Positions 46,628 to 54,730 of a stretch of DNA of 64,000 nucleotides are shown here, piece by piece. The notes below the pieces were generated by a model. That model ran no database searches, had not been told where the DNA came from, and was given only the letters and a program-made list of their open reading frames with translations. The DNA is taken from the NCBI GenBank assembly GCA_048270225.1, contig JBLWTG010000007.1:62001-126000 (forward strand), in the 5' to 3' direction. The stretch's first letter is position 1, and every line of letters starts with the position of its first letter. Position numbers and translations under genes: made by a program. The DNA comes from Allopusillimonas sp048270225. GTDB lineage: Bacteria; Pseudomonadota; Gammaproteobacteria; Burkholderiales; Burkholderiaceae_B.

Positions 46628-47245
46628 ATGGTATCGACCATCAAGACCCTTATTGAATCTCGCGTCTCGCTGAATTACTACGATGCCGGCAAGCCAGTCA
46701 GCCCGGCCCAGATCGAAGAGCTGGTACGGCTTGCCACCCTCGCACCCTCCGCCTACAACCTTCAGAACTGGAAATTCATCATTGTCCAGTCGACAGAAGC
46801 CAAGCAACGTCTCAAGGACGTCGCCTATGGCCAGACAAAAGTCGAAACGGCCCCCGTTACCTTCATCGTCTGCGGCCAGCTCGAAGCGCACAGGCGACTG
46901 CCCCAGGCCCTGCGGCCCGCCGTCGATGCCGGCGTCATCGCGCCATCAGTGTCCGACGCATGGGTCGCGGCAGCAGCCCGCTCGCATACGGATAACCCCA
47001 CGCTGCAGCGCGACGAGGCATTCCGCTCTGCAGCGTTGGCCGCCATGACATTGATGCTGGCCGCCGAAGGCATGGGACTGGGCTCGGGCTCCATGAGCGG
47101 CTTCGATCCCGCCGCCCTGTCGCGCGCGTTCAAGTTAGCCGACACCGATGTACCCGTCATGCTGATCACCGTCGGCTATCCGGCCCAGGGCAACTGGCCG
47201 CAGAAGCCCCGCCGTCCCGTGCAGGACGTCATGCAATACGCGTAG
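46628..47245 (+). CDS. nitroreductase-family flavoprotein
   Basis: A 205-residue FMN oxidoreductase with the start pattern ESRVSLNYYDAGKPVSPAQIEELVRLATLAPSAYNLQNW (FMN phosphate site) and later LMLAAEGMGLGSGSMSGFD. Such enzymes reduce nitroaromatics, quinones or similar electrophiles with NAD(P)H. In one operon with an exporter under a MarR regulator, a role in detoxifying an aromatic compound is plausible. Confidence 0.88.
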   Translation: MVSTIKTLIESRVSLNYYDAGKPVSPAQIEELVRLATLAPSAYNLQNWKFIIVQSTEAKQRLKDVAYGQTKVETAPVTFIVCGQLEAHRRLPQALRPAVDAGVIAPSVSDAWVAAAARSHTDNPTLQRDEAFRSAALAAMTLMLAAEGMGLGSGSMSGFDPAALSRAFKLADTDVPVMLITVGYPAQGNWPQKPRRPVQDVMQYA

Positions 47246-47313
47246 ACGGGCACGCCGCCAAAGCGCGGCCGATCTACGGTGTATATTGGGCTTGAACAAA
47301 CCCGGCCTATTTC

Positions 47314-47961
47314 ATGACGCTAGAACTATTTCCCTTCGGCGGCGCGGGCGAGCGCACCTCGCTCGGTCGCAATGCCTTTCTGCTGCATGGCTTTGCGCTG
47401 CCGTATGTCGCGCGCCTGTTGCCGGCCATCGAGCAGATTCAGGCCGAAGCGCCTTTCCATCACCTGGTCACCCCTGGCGGCCATGTCATGTCCGTGGCGC
47501 TGAGCAACTGCGGCAAGCTGGGCTGGACCACCAATGAGCAGGGATACTGCTATACCGGAATCAACCCCCAGACCGGGCGCCCCTGGCCGGCCATGCCTGG
47601 CGTGTTTCGCGAATTGGCTGAAAATGCTGCAGCCGCTGCGGACTTCGCAGGATTCGCCCCCGATGCCTGCCTGGTCAACCGCTATCTTCCAGGCTCCCGG
47701 CTAACCCTGCATCAGGACAAGAACGAGCGCGACCTGAGCGCACCCATTGTTTCCGTATCGCTGGGCATGCCCGCCGTTTTTCTGTTCGGCGGCTTCGCGC
47801 GCAGCGACAGAACCACGAGGGTGCCGCTCAAGCATGGCGACGTCGTCGTCTGGGGTGGAGAAGACCGCATGCGCTACCACGGCGTCATGCCCATTCTTGA
47901 CGCACCTCACCCCGAGCTGGGCCGCCAGCGTATCAACTTTACTTTCCGCAAAGTGCTTTGA
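47314..47961 (+). CDS. alkB: alkylated DNA repair dioxygenase AlkB
   Basis: A 215-residue Fe(II)/2-oxoglutarate dioxygenase that removes methyl groups from 1-methyladenine and 3-methylcytosine. The iron ligands are His and Asp in LHQDKNE and the second His in MRYHGVMPI; Arg in QRINFTFRK binds 2-oxoglutarate. The length equals E. coli AlkB. It is followed 21 bases later by a LysR gene; no ada gene is nearby. Confidence 0.95.
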   Translation: MTLELFPFGGAGERTSLGRNAFLLHGFALPYVARLLPAIEQIQAEAPFHHLVTPGGHVMSVALSNCGKLGWTTNEQGYCYTGINPQTGRPWPAMPGVFRELAENAAAAADFAGFAPDACLVNRYLPGSRLTLHQDKNERDLSAPIVSVSLGMPAVFLFGGFARSDRTTRVPLKHGDVVVWGGEDRMRYHGVMPILDAPHPELGRQRINFTFRKVL

Positions 47962-47982
47962 TGCTTTGCGCCTGGACTCGAC

Positions 47983-48912
47983 ATGCGCCTGCGCCATATT
48001 GAACTGATCGACGCCATTCTGCGCACCGGCTCGCTGACCCAGGCAGCCGCACTGCTGCATATTTCGCAGCCAGCAGCCAGCAAAGTACTGGCGCACGCCG
48101 AAGCACAGCTGGGTTACACCCTGTTTGTCAGGGTCAAGGGACGCCTGCACGCCACCCCCGAACTCGAAGCCCTCACCCCTCATATTGCCCGCGTCAACCA
48201 GGACATGGCCGCAGTCAGGCGCCTGGCCGGCAACCTCAAGCAGCATCCGCAAGGCCATCTGCGCATAGGCTGTGCGCCCGCGCTTGGACTGGGCCTGTTG
48301 CCGCCGGCCGTTCATGCCAGCAGGACCCGGCATCCCGGGATTGTCTTTGACATTCATACCTACCACAGCGCCGAACTGGTCGAGCACCTGCATGTACGGG
48401 AACTGGACCTCGCCATCACATTCGATGCGGCGGAACACCCCGGCCTGGAGCGTACCCCCATCGGGCACACAGAGCTGATTTTTCTAGGCCCTCAGGCACC
48501 CGGCACAAACGCGCAGGACCACAACCCCGGACCCATCCGCCTGGAGGACCTGCCCACGCAGGACCTTATCGTGCTCGACACGCACGACCATACCGGCGCC
48601 CTGCTCGAAACCGCCCTGGCCGATGCCGGCCAGACACTGAAAGCAGGCATACAGGTACAAACGCACTACGTGGCCTGCGCGCTTGCGCTGGCCGGCTGCG
48701 GCTGCACTGTCGTGGACGCGCTGACCGCACGCAGCATGCTGCGTCCCGGCATGGATATCCGGCCCTTATCGCCCCCCATCCGCGTGCCCATCAGCGTATT
48801 GGCCCACGCGTCCGTCGCACGCCGCGACATCGAGGTTTTTTTCATTGAACAGCTGCGGCATCAATGCCAGATGCTGTCCAGCCAGGGCTATGGCGGGAGT
48901 GTTGCCGGATAA
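47983..48912 (+). CDS. LysR-family transcriptional regulator
   Basis: A 309-residue LysR protein with HTH RHIELIDAILRTGSLTQAAALLHISQPAASKVLAHAEAQLG. It follows alkB by 21 bases and precedes the DadA-like oxidase by 119 bases on the same strand. The oxidase is the more plausible target. Effector unknown. Confidence 0.9.
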   Translation: MRLRHIELIDAILRTGSLTQAAALLHISQPAASKVLAHAEAQLGYTLFVRVKGRLHATPELEALTPHIARVNQDMAAVRRLAGNLKQHPQGHLRIGCAPALGLGLLPPAVHASRTRHPGIVFDIHTYHSAELVEHLHVRELDLAITFDAAEHPGLERTPIGHTELIFLGPQAPGTNAQDHNPGPIRLEDLPTQDLIVLDTHDHTGALLETALADAGQTLKAGIQVQTHYVACALALAGCGCTVVDALTARSMLRPGMDIRPLSPPIRVPISVLAHASVARRDIEVFFIEQLRHQCQMLSSQGYGGSVAG

Positions 48913-49031
48913 TGCCGCGCGAGTCGCCGTCCACCCATATCCGGATGGAATACCTGCCTGCGGCTTAGCTATTAGCCCGCGCCAGCGCCCCGTGCCAGAA
49001 TCGATGCAGTCAATATCCAGGCACATTCTCC

Positions 49032-50312
49032 ATGCACGTATGTATCATCGGCGCCGGCGTCATCGGAACCACGACAGCCTGGCAGTTTCTGCGCCAGGGC
49101 GCGCGCGTTACCCTGCTTGATGCCGAGGCGGGCCCCGGCCTGGGCACCAGCCTGGCCAATGGCGGCCAGCTCAGCTACAGCTATGTCGCCCCCCTGGCCG
49201 ATCCCGGCGTCTTCCCCAACCTGCCCAAATGGCTGCTCGATGGCGGATCTCCGCTGCGTTTTCGCCCCGAAATGGCCCCGCACCAATGGCGCTGGTGCCT
49301 GCAGTTTCTGCGCGCCTGCCGCGCAGAAACCGTACGCGACACGACCGCAGCCATGCTCACTCTGTCTTACCTGAGCCGGGAAACCTTGCGCCAATGGATG
49401 TCGGAAACCCCCATCCAGTTCCATCACCAGACCAATGGCAAGCTGATTGCCTATCGCAGCCCGGCGCTGCTGGACAAGGCCCGCCGGCAGGCCGCCTACC
49501 AGGCCAGCCAGGGTTCGCAACAAACCATTCTGGACCGGCAGCAGTGCATCGCACTCGAGCCTGCCCTCGCCGGACTGGGAAAGCGGCTTGCCGGTGCGGT
49601 CTATACCCCGGGCGAAGAAGTCGGCGACTGTCATCTCTTCACCCAGGGCCTGTTCAACGCCATGCAGCAGGAAAATGATGCAAGCCTGCGCCTGAATGCG
49701 CGCGTCCGGCGACTGCGCCGCGAAAAAAACCGCATCGCCGCCGCCGAGCTGGACACAGGCGAAGCCATACAGGCGGACCATTTCGTGGTGGCTGCCGGCC
49801 TGCACAGCCGGCAACTGTTGCGCAGCCTTGGCGAGGACGCCATGCTGTATGGCCTGAAAGGCTACAGCCTTAGTGTGGCACTCGATGGCCAGAACGCGGA
49901 GGGCGGCGCCAGCACCAACCCGCCCAAGGCGCCAGCCATCAGCGTAACCGACTACGAACGCCGCATTGTGTATGCCCCCATTGGTCAGGTGCTGCGCATT
50001 GCCGCCATGGTCGATATGGGCGATCGCGGCCCCGCCCTCAATCCCCGACGCATCGCCCTGCTCAAACAGCAGGTGGACGAGACCTTTCCCGGCCTGCCGC
50101 TGCAACAGGCCAGCGCCTGGGCCGGGGAGCGCCCCGCCACCCCGGAAGGCAAGCCCATCATCGGCCGCGGCAAGTCCGCGGACAATCTGTGGCTGAACAT
50201 AGGCCATGGCGCGCTTGGCTTTACCCTGTCCTGCGGCAGCGCGGTGTTGCTCGAGTCCATGGTGTCGGGACGCGGGGCGCCGATTTCGGCATCACCCTTT
50301 GCGCCGCATTAG
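49032..50312 (+). CDS. DadA-like D-amino acid dehydrogenase (FAD)
   Basis: A 426-residue flavoprotein with the N-terminal dinucleotide fold HVCIIGAGVIGTTTAWQFLRQGARVTLLDAE and the family block GTSLANGGQLSYSYVAPLADP, typical of DadA small subunits. The later GERPATPEGKPIIGRGKSADNLWLNIGHGALG segment closes the FAD site. It oxidises a D-amino acid to the 2-oxo acid and passes electrons to the quinone pool. The usual dadX racemase is absent here, so the substrate need not be D-alanine. Confidence 0.88.
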   Translation: MHVCIIGAGVIGTTTAWQFLRQGARVTLLDAEAGPGLGTSLANGGQLSYSYVAPLADPGVFPNLPKWLLDGGSPLRFRPEMAPHQWRWCLQFLRACRAETVRDTTAAMLTLSYLSRETLRQWMSETPIQFHHQTNGKLIAYRSPALLDKARRQAAYQASQGSQQTILDRQQCIALEPALAGLGKRLAGAVYTPGEEVGDCHLFTQGLFNAMQQENDASLRLNARVRRLRREKNRIAAAELDTGEAIQADHFVVAAGLHSRQLLRSLGEDAMLYGLKGYSLSVALDGQNAEGGASTNPPKAPAISVTDYERRIVYAPIGQVLRIAAMVDMGDRGPALNPRRIALLKQQVDETFPGLPLQQASAWAGERPATPEGKPIIGRGKSADNLWLNIGHGALGFTLSCGSAVLLESMVSGRGAPISASPFAPH

Positions 50313-50371
50313 GAATTGCCCGGGCGTCGCTATACTTGCCTTATCCAGACACTCTCCAGGAAAGGCAGCAC

Positions 50372-50809
50372 ATGGCGGAACGATTGACACCAGATACCCG
50401 GGACAGCTACCGGCACTTCACCCAGATCGCCACGCGCTGGATGGACAATGACAGCTATGGACACGTCAACAACGTCATCTACTATGCCTGGTTCGACACC
50501 GCCGTCAACCGCATGCTCATCCTCGAAGGCCTGACCGGCGCCTCCTCGCCCGATGCCATCGGCCTGGTCGTCGGCACAGAATGCCAGTATTTCGAACCCG
50601 TCTCCTTTCCGGAGCCCATAGAGGTAGGCATGCGCGTCGTCAAGCTGGGCTCCAGCAGCGTCACCTATCAGTTGGGCGTGTTCACGGAAGGCAGCGACAT
50701 GAGCCATGCCCGTGCCACCTATACCCATGTGTATGTTGCGCCCGACACGCGCCGGCCAGTGCCCATGCCCGATCCCGTACGCACGGCACTACAGGCGTAC
50801 ATGCCCTAG
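50372..50809 (+). CDS. acyl-CoA thioesterase, 4HBT hot-dog fold
   Basis: A 145-residue protein with the 4-hydroxybenzoyl-CoA thioesterase motif ATRWMDNDSYGHVNNVIYYAWFDTAVN, where the Asp in this motif acts in catalysis. The ATG follows AGGAAAGG. The frame upstream lies within the DadA gene and is a shadow. Substrate unknown. Confidence 0.9.
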   Translation: MAERLTPDTRDSYRHFTQIATRWMDNDSYGHVNNVIYYAWFDTAVNRMLILEGLTGASSPDAIGLVVGTECQYFEPVSFPEPIEVGMRVVKLGSSSVTYQLGVFTEGSDMSHARATYTHVYVAPDTRRPVPMPDPVRTALQAYMP

Positions 50810-50854
50810 CACAGCGCGAAGGCAAACGGCAGGCTGGCCGCGACTGCAGTCCGC

Positions 50855-51523
50855 TTAGGGCACCTGCTGCTTGCCCAGTTTGCGGGCCAGCGTGCGCCGG
50901 TGCATGCCCAGGCGCCTGGCAGCCTCCGAGATATTGAAGTCGGTCAACACCAGCATTTCGTGTATGCGCTCCCACTCCAGCGTCTTGATCGAAGCCTGGC
51001 GCTTGGCCAGCTGTACCTCGGTATTGCCATCGGTAAGCTGAAACGCCCGCTCGATGTCGTCGGTATTGGAGGGCTTGGCCAGATAGTGGCAGGCGCCCAG
51101 CTTGATGGCCTCCACGGCCGTGGCAATGCTGGCGAATCCTGTCAACACCACAATCAGCATATCGGGGTCGTGCTCATGCAAGGCCTGTACGCAGACCAGG
51201 CCGGATGCCTCGCCCTGCAGCTTGAGATCGACCACAGCATAGCCCGGCGTCTGCGTTTCCAGGAGCTCCCGCACACCTTCCAGGCTGCTGGCGTTGATGA
51301 CGCGATAGCCTCGCCGCTCGAAGGAGCGCACCATGGTCCGCGATAACGCAGCATCGTCTTCGACGACCAGCAACAAGCGCTCACCCTGGGGCGGAGTATC
51401 CGTCGCAGACGACGCTGCGCCGGAGGCCTCCAGACCAGGCGTCTTCGTGCCGGCCCCGCCGGCACCGGCTGCCCCAACCAGGTTTTCAGGGCGGGGATCT
51501 GCATCATTGGGTTCAGGCATCAT
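50855..51523 (-). CDS. regA: RegA/PrrA/RoxR-type redox response regulator
   Basis: A 222-residue response regulator: an Ala/Pro-rich N-terminal extension of about 50 residues, a receiver domain (VEDDAALSRTM, phospho-acceptor Asp in YAVVDLKLQGEASG, VLTGFASIATAVEAIKLGACHYLAKP), and a Fis-type HTH with the RegA-specific NISEAARRLGMHRRTLARKL. Start codons GTG 51526, ATG 51523 and ATG 51520 are adjacent. It overlaps the regB stop. RegA homologues activate or repress respiratory genes in response to quinone redox state. Confidence 0.93.
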   Translation of the reverse strand: MMPEPNDADPRPENLVGAAGAGGAGTKTPGLEASGAASSATDTPPQGERLLLVVEDDAALSRTMVRSFERRGYRVINASSLEGVRELLETQTPGYAVVDLKLQGEASGLVCVQALHEHDPDMLIVVLTGFASIATAVEAIKLGACHYLAKPSNTDDIERAFQLTDGNTEVQLAKRQASIKTLEWERIHEMLVLTDFNISEAARRLGMHRRTLARKLGKQQVP

Positions 51524-52856
51524 CACTTGATTCCTCGCGGGTAAGCGCCGACAGGGGCAGGCGGATCGTCACACAGGCTCCGCCAGCAGGCAGGTTGCTG
51601 GCCACGAGACTGCCGCCCAGCGTGCGCGCCACATTCAGTGAAAGAAACAGTCCAAGGCCGCCTCCCGGCCGCCCCTTGCTGGACTGGTATGGCTTGCCCA
51701 GGCGCTGCAGCATCGTTGGCGTAAAGCCCGGCCCCACATCGGTAATCGACAGCACCAGATTGTCGTTATCTCGCGTGACCTCAAGCCGCTGGCCACGCGG
51801 CGAAGCCTCGAGCGCGTTGTCCAGCACATTGCAGATCATCTGCTTCAGCGCCAGATCGGAAATAATGCGCACATCGCCCATGAAGTAATTTTCGTACATC
51901 ATGCGCGATGCCTGGCGAGAGGAGCGCCACTGCGTGACCAGCGTATCCAGGAACACGCGAACCGAAATCTCGACCAGCGTCTCGCCCCGCGCCTCGCCGG
52001 CGGACATCAGGATACCGCTGACAATCGCCTTGCAGCGCCGCACCTGGTCCTGCATTTCCTGGACTTCCTGCGCCAGTTCGGGGTTGTCCCGAAAAGGATC
52101 CAGATGCGCCCAATCGCCCAGAATGATATCCATCGTTGCCAATGGCGTGCCCAGCTCATGCGCGGCCCCCGACGCCAGCAAACCCATGCGCACGATATGC
52201 TCTTCTTCGACCGCCCGCTGGCGCAGCGTCGCCAGGCGCGCATCGCGCGAGCGCAGGTTGTGCGTAATGCGGGTGATGAAAGTCACCAGAAGAACGGCGT
52301 TCAGCACAAAACAGATCAGCATGCCAAGTACAAAAGGGCTGGCCAATCCTTCGTGCGGATTGATCGGAATATGCAGGGCGCGACTGACAAGCCCCAGTGC
52401 CCCGAATGCGCAGGCCGTCAGCAGCACGACCACCCAGGTGGAAAACGGCTTGAGCAGTACCGCAGCCAGCGCCACCTGCAGCAGGAAGAGAAAAATAAAG
52501 GGATTGGTGGTGCCGCCGCTCAAATAAAGCTGCAGCGTCAGCGCAAGAATATCGACCAGCAACACCAGAAACAGCTCGGTCTGGCGCACCGCCGCGCGGA
52601 TGTTCAGGCGCAACAGGCTGCAAAGGTTGAAGGCCACCAGGCCGACAACCACAGCAAGCATGGGGCCTATCGGCAAGGGAATGCCAAAGCTGGCCTGCGT
52701 GACGAAAATGGTGATGATCTGGCCCAGGACGGCGATCCAGCGCAGCTGGATGAGCTGCCGGAGATTCTGCCGGCCCGTGCCGTCGTCGCCGGAAACTGCG
52801 TCGTCTGCGTTGTCGTCAGGCTCGAAGGAAGCCATGTCAGCCGTGCTCTGGTTCAT
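51513..52856 (-). CDS. regB: RegB/PrrB/RoxS-type redox-sensing histidine kinase
   Basis: A 447-residue membrane kinase with about six helices. The ubiquinone-binding heptapeptide GGTTNPF is intact at residues 114-120, the phospho-accepting His233 sits in the RegB box SGAAHELGTPLATM, and Cys275 (VRRCKAIVSG) matches the conserved redox cysteine. The ATPase region follows (NVLDNALEASP, GGGLGLFLSLNVART). The start at 52856 overlaps the SURF1 gene by 20 bases. It senses electron flow and phosphorylates RegA. Confidence 0.94.
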   Translation of the reverse strand: MNQSTADMASFEPDDNADDAVSGDDGTGRQNLRQLIQLRWIAVLGQIITIFVTQASFGIPLPIGPMLAVVVGLVAFNLCSLLRLNIRAAVRQTELFLVLLVDILALTLQLYLSGGTTNPFIFLFLLQVALAAVLLKPFSTWVVVLLTACAFGALGLVSRALHIPINPHEGLASPFVLGMLICFVLNAVLLVTFITRITHNLRSRDARLATLRQRAVEEEHIVRMGLLASGAAHELGTPLATMDIILGDWAHLDPFRDNPELAQEVQEMQDQVRRCKAIVSGILMSAGEARGETLVEISVRVFLDTLVTQWRSSRQASRMMYENYFMGDVRIISDLALKQMICNVLDNALEASPRGQRLEVTRDNDNLVLSITDVGPGFTPTMLQRLGKPYQSSKGRPGGGLGLFLSLNVARTLGGSLVASNLPAGGACVTIRLPLSALTREESSDDA

Positions 52857-53673
52857 GGCCAGCCCTTGCCCCTCGCCGCTGACGGTATTCGATCCGACCG
52901 ACAAACACCGCCGCGCCCGCCACCATCAAGGCCAGGGTGTACCAGGTGATGGCATAGACCTGATGCGTGTCGCGAAACGATACGACAGTAAGCCCTGGCA
53001 CCGGCCAGGCCGTCGGCGTGCCACTGGCCGGCCCCGCCGTGGGCGCCCCGGGCGGGGCCGACTGATCCACAAAAAAAGGTGCGACCGGCGCAAGCCCGTG
53101 CGACGCGGCAATGGCCTGCACGTCGCGCGAGTACCAGCGCCCGCCGGCAGGGTCGTTGTGCCGCAGAAATGCGCCGCCGGGCTCGGAGATCCGCAACAGG
53201 CCAGTAATGCTGACCGGCCCTTGCGGCGACGGCTGGCCTCGCGATGCCGGATTGCGCTGCGCCGTGCCCACAAAACCGCGGTTGACCAGCACATAGCTGC
53301 CGTCGGCCTGCCGCAACGGCGTCAGCACCCAGAACCCCGCACCCAGCTCAGTGCTGGCCTGCACCAGGGTTTCGTCCTGATTCATGAATGTGCCGCTGAG
53401 CGTGACGCGCCGATACTCATCTTTTTCAACGCTGACTGCAGGCCAGTGATCGCGGGCGGGAACAGGCACCGCCGGAGCGTGAATACGCTGCGCGACACGG
53501 GCGATCAGATCGTGCTTCCAGGCCATGCGCCGCAACTGCCAGTTGCCCAGCGACACAAAGCCGCCGAATGCCACTGCAGCCAGCACGGCCCACACTATCA
53601 AAACGCCCCCGCGGCGGGCACGAAGCCGCGTCGTCGAGGGCGAGGAAGCATCAATAGGCAAAGATGAGGACAT
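52837..53673 (-). CDS. SURF1-family oxidase assembly protein
   Basis: A 278-residue inner-membrane protein with two end helices (GGVLIVWAVLAAVAFGGFVSLGNWQLRR and YAITWYTLALMVAGAAVFVGRIEY) and the SURF1 block VLVNRGFVG. The GNWQLRR motif is diagnostic. SURF1 proteins help insert haem into haem-copper oxidases. It sits directly after cyoD, so it probably serves the bo3 oxidase. Start chosen at MSSSLPID. Confidence 0.92.
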   Translation of the reverse strand: MSSSLPIDASSPSTTRLRARRGGVLIVWAVLAAVAFGGFVSLGNWQLRRMAWKHDLIARVAQRIHAPAVPVPARDHWPAVSVEKDEYRRVTLSGTFMNQDETLVQASTELGAGFWVLTPLRQADGSYVLVNRGFVGTAQRNPASRGQPSPQGPVSITGLLRISEPGGAFLRHNDPAGGRWYSRDVQAIAASHGLAPVAPFFVDQSAPPGAPTAGPASGTPTAWPVPGLTVVSFRDTHQVYAITWYTLALMVAGAAVFVGRIEYRQRRGARAGHEPEHG

Positions 53674-53696
53674 CAACCTGAAACCCTTGCCGGGTG

Positions 53697-54092
53697 TTAC
53701 GGCATATTCTGCATGTCGTGGACCATATTCGGCATCATGTTCGTGTTCAGATGGTACATCACCCACAAGGAACCGGCCATGGCGATCACCACGATGATAA
53801 TCGTGAAAATCAACGCCAGCATGGTCCAACCGCCTTCGGAGCGCGGATTCATGTGCAGGAAGTAAACCATGTGCACAATCATCTGCACCGCTCCGATTGC
53901 CAGGATGACCATCGCAGTGGTGCTGCCATTGCCGAGCACATCGCCCATGACCAGCCAGAACGGAATGACCGTCAGGATGACCGACAGGATGAAACCTGTC
54001 ATGTAGCCCTTGAAGGTGCTGGGCGCGTGGCCGTCATCATGATCGTGATCGTCGGCATGCAGGTGTTCGTCGTTGCTATGGTGCGCGCTCAT
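53697..54092 (-). CDS. cyoD: cytochrome bo3 ubiquinol oxidase subunit IV
   Basis: A 131-residue protein with a His/Asp-rich N-terminus (SAHHSNDEHLHADDHDHDDGH) and three helices with the family block STTAMVILAIGAVQMIVHMVYFLHM. It is the small accessory subunit of the bo3 oxidase. Its start overlaps the cyoC stop (ATGA). Confidence 0.94.
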   Translation of the reverse strand: MSAHHSNDEHLHADDHDHDDGHAPSTFKGYMTGFILSVILTVIPFWLVMGDVLGNGSTTAMVILAIGAVQMIVHMVYFLHMNPRSEGGWTMLALIFTIIIVVIAMAGSLWVMYHLNTNMMPNMVHDMQNMP

Positions 54093-54730
54093 GACAGCAC
54101 CCCCATCAGATATACAAAGGTAAATACGCCGATCCAGATCACATCCAGAAAGTGCCAGAACATGGACAGGCACATCAGGCGGCGACGATTTTCAGGGATC
54201 AGGCCGTGGCGCTTGAGCTGGAACACGAGTGTCACCAGCCAGACGATGCCGAACGTAACGTGCAGCCCGTGGGTGCCGACCAGCGCGAAGAAAGCAGACA
54301 TGAAAGCGCTGCTCTGCGGCCCGGCGCCGATGTGAATCAGGTGCGTGAACTCATAGAGCTCCAGCCCAAGAAAGGCGAGGCCGAACAGGCCGGTGACGAT
54401 CAGCCAGGCTATCGTGCCGTTCATGCGCTTGCGCTGCATCTCCAGCATGGCGAAACCATAGGTGATCGACGACAGCAGCAGCATGGCGGTATTGAGCGCC
54501 ACCAGCGGCAGCTCGAACAGCTCCGCACCGGTAGGGCCGCCGGCATAGCTGCGGCCCTGAACACCATAGACCGCGAACAGGCAGGCAAAAACCAGACAGT
54601 CGCTCATCAGGTAGATCCAGAACCCCAGCAGGGTGCCGTTCTGAGGATGATGGGCTTCCTTGACCAGGAAGTCGGGCGCGGCGGACTGGCTGGCGACGCC
54701 CGGTTTAAGAATGGCAGTGGTATCAGACAT
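54089..54730 (-). CDS. cyoC: cytochrome bo3 ubiquinol oxidase subunit III
   Basis: A 213-residue, five-helix subunit with GFWIYLMSDCLVFACLFAVYGV and THGLHVTFGIVWLVTLVFQL, then LSMFWHFLDVIWIGVFTFVYL. Its start overlaps the end of cyoB by eight bases. It surrounds subunit I in the membrane. Confidence 0.95.
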   Translation of the reverse strand: MSDTTAILKPGVASQSAAPDFLVKEAHHPQNGTLLGFWIYLMSDCLVFACLFAVYGVQGRSYAGGPTGAELFELPLVALNTAMLLLSSITYGFAMLEMQRKRMNGTIAWLIVTGLFGLAFLGLELYEFTHLIHIGAGPQSSAFMSAFFALVGTHGLHVTFGIVWLVTLVFQLKRHGLIPENRRRLMCLSMFWHFLDVIWIGVFTFVYLMGVLS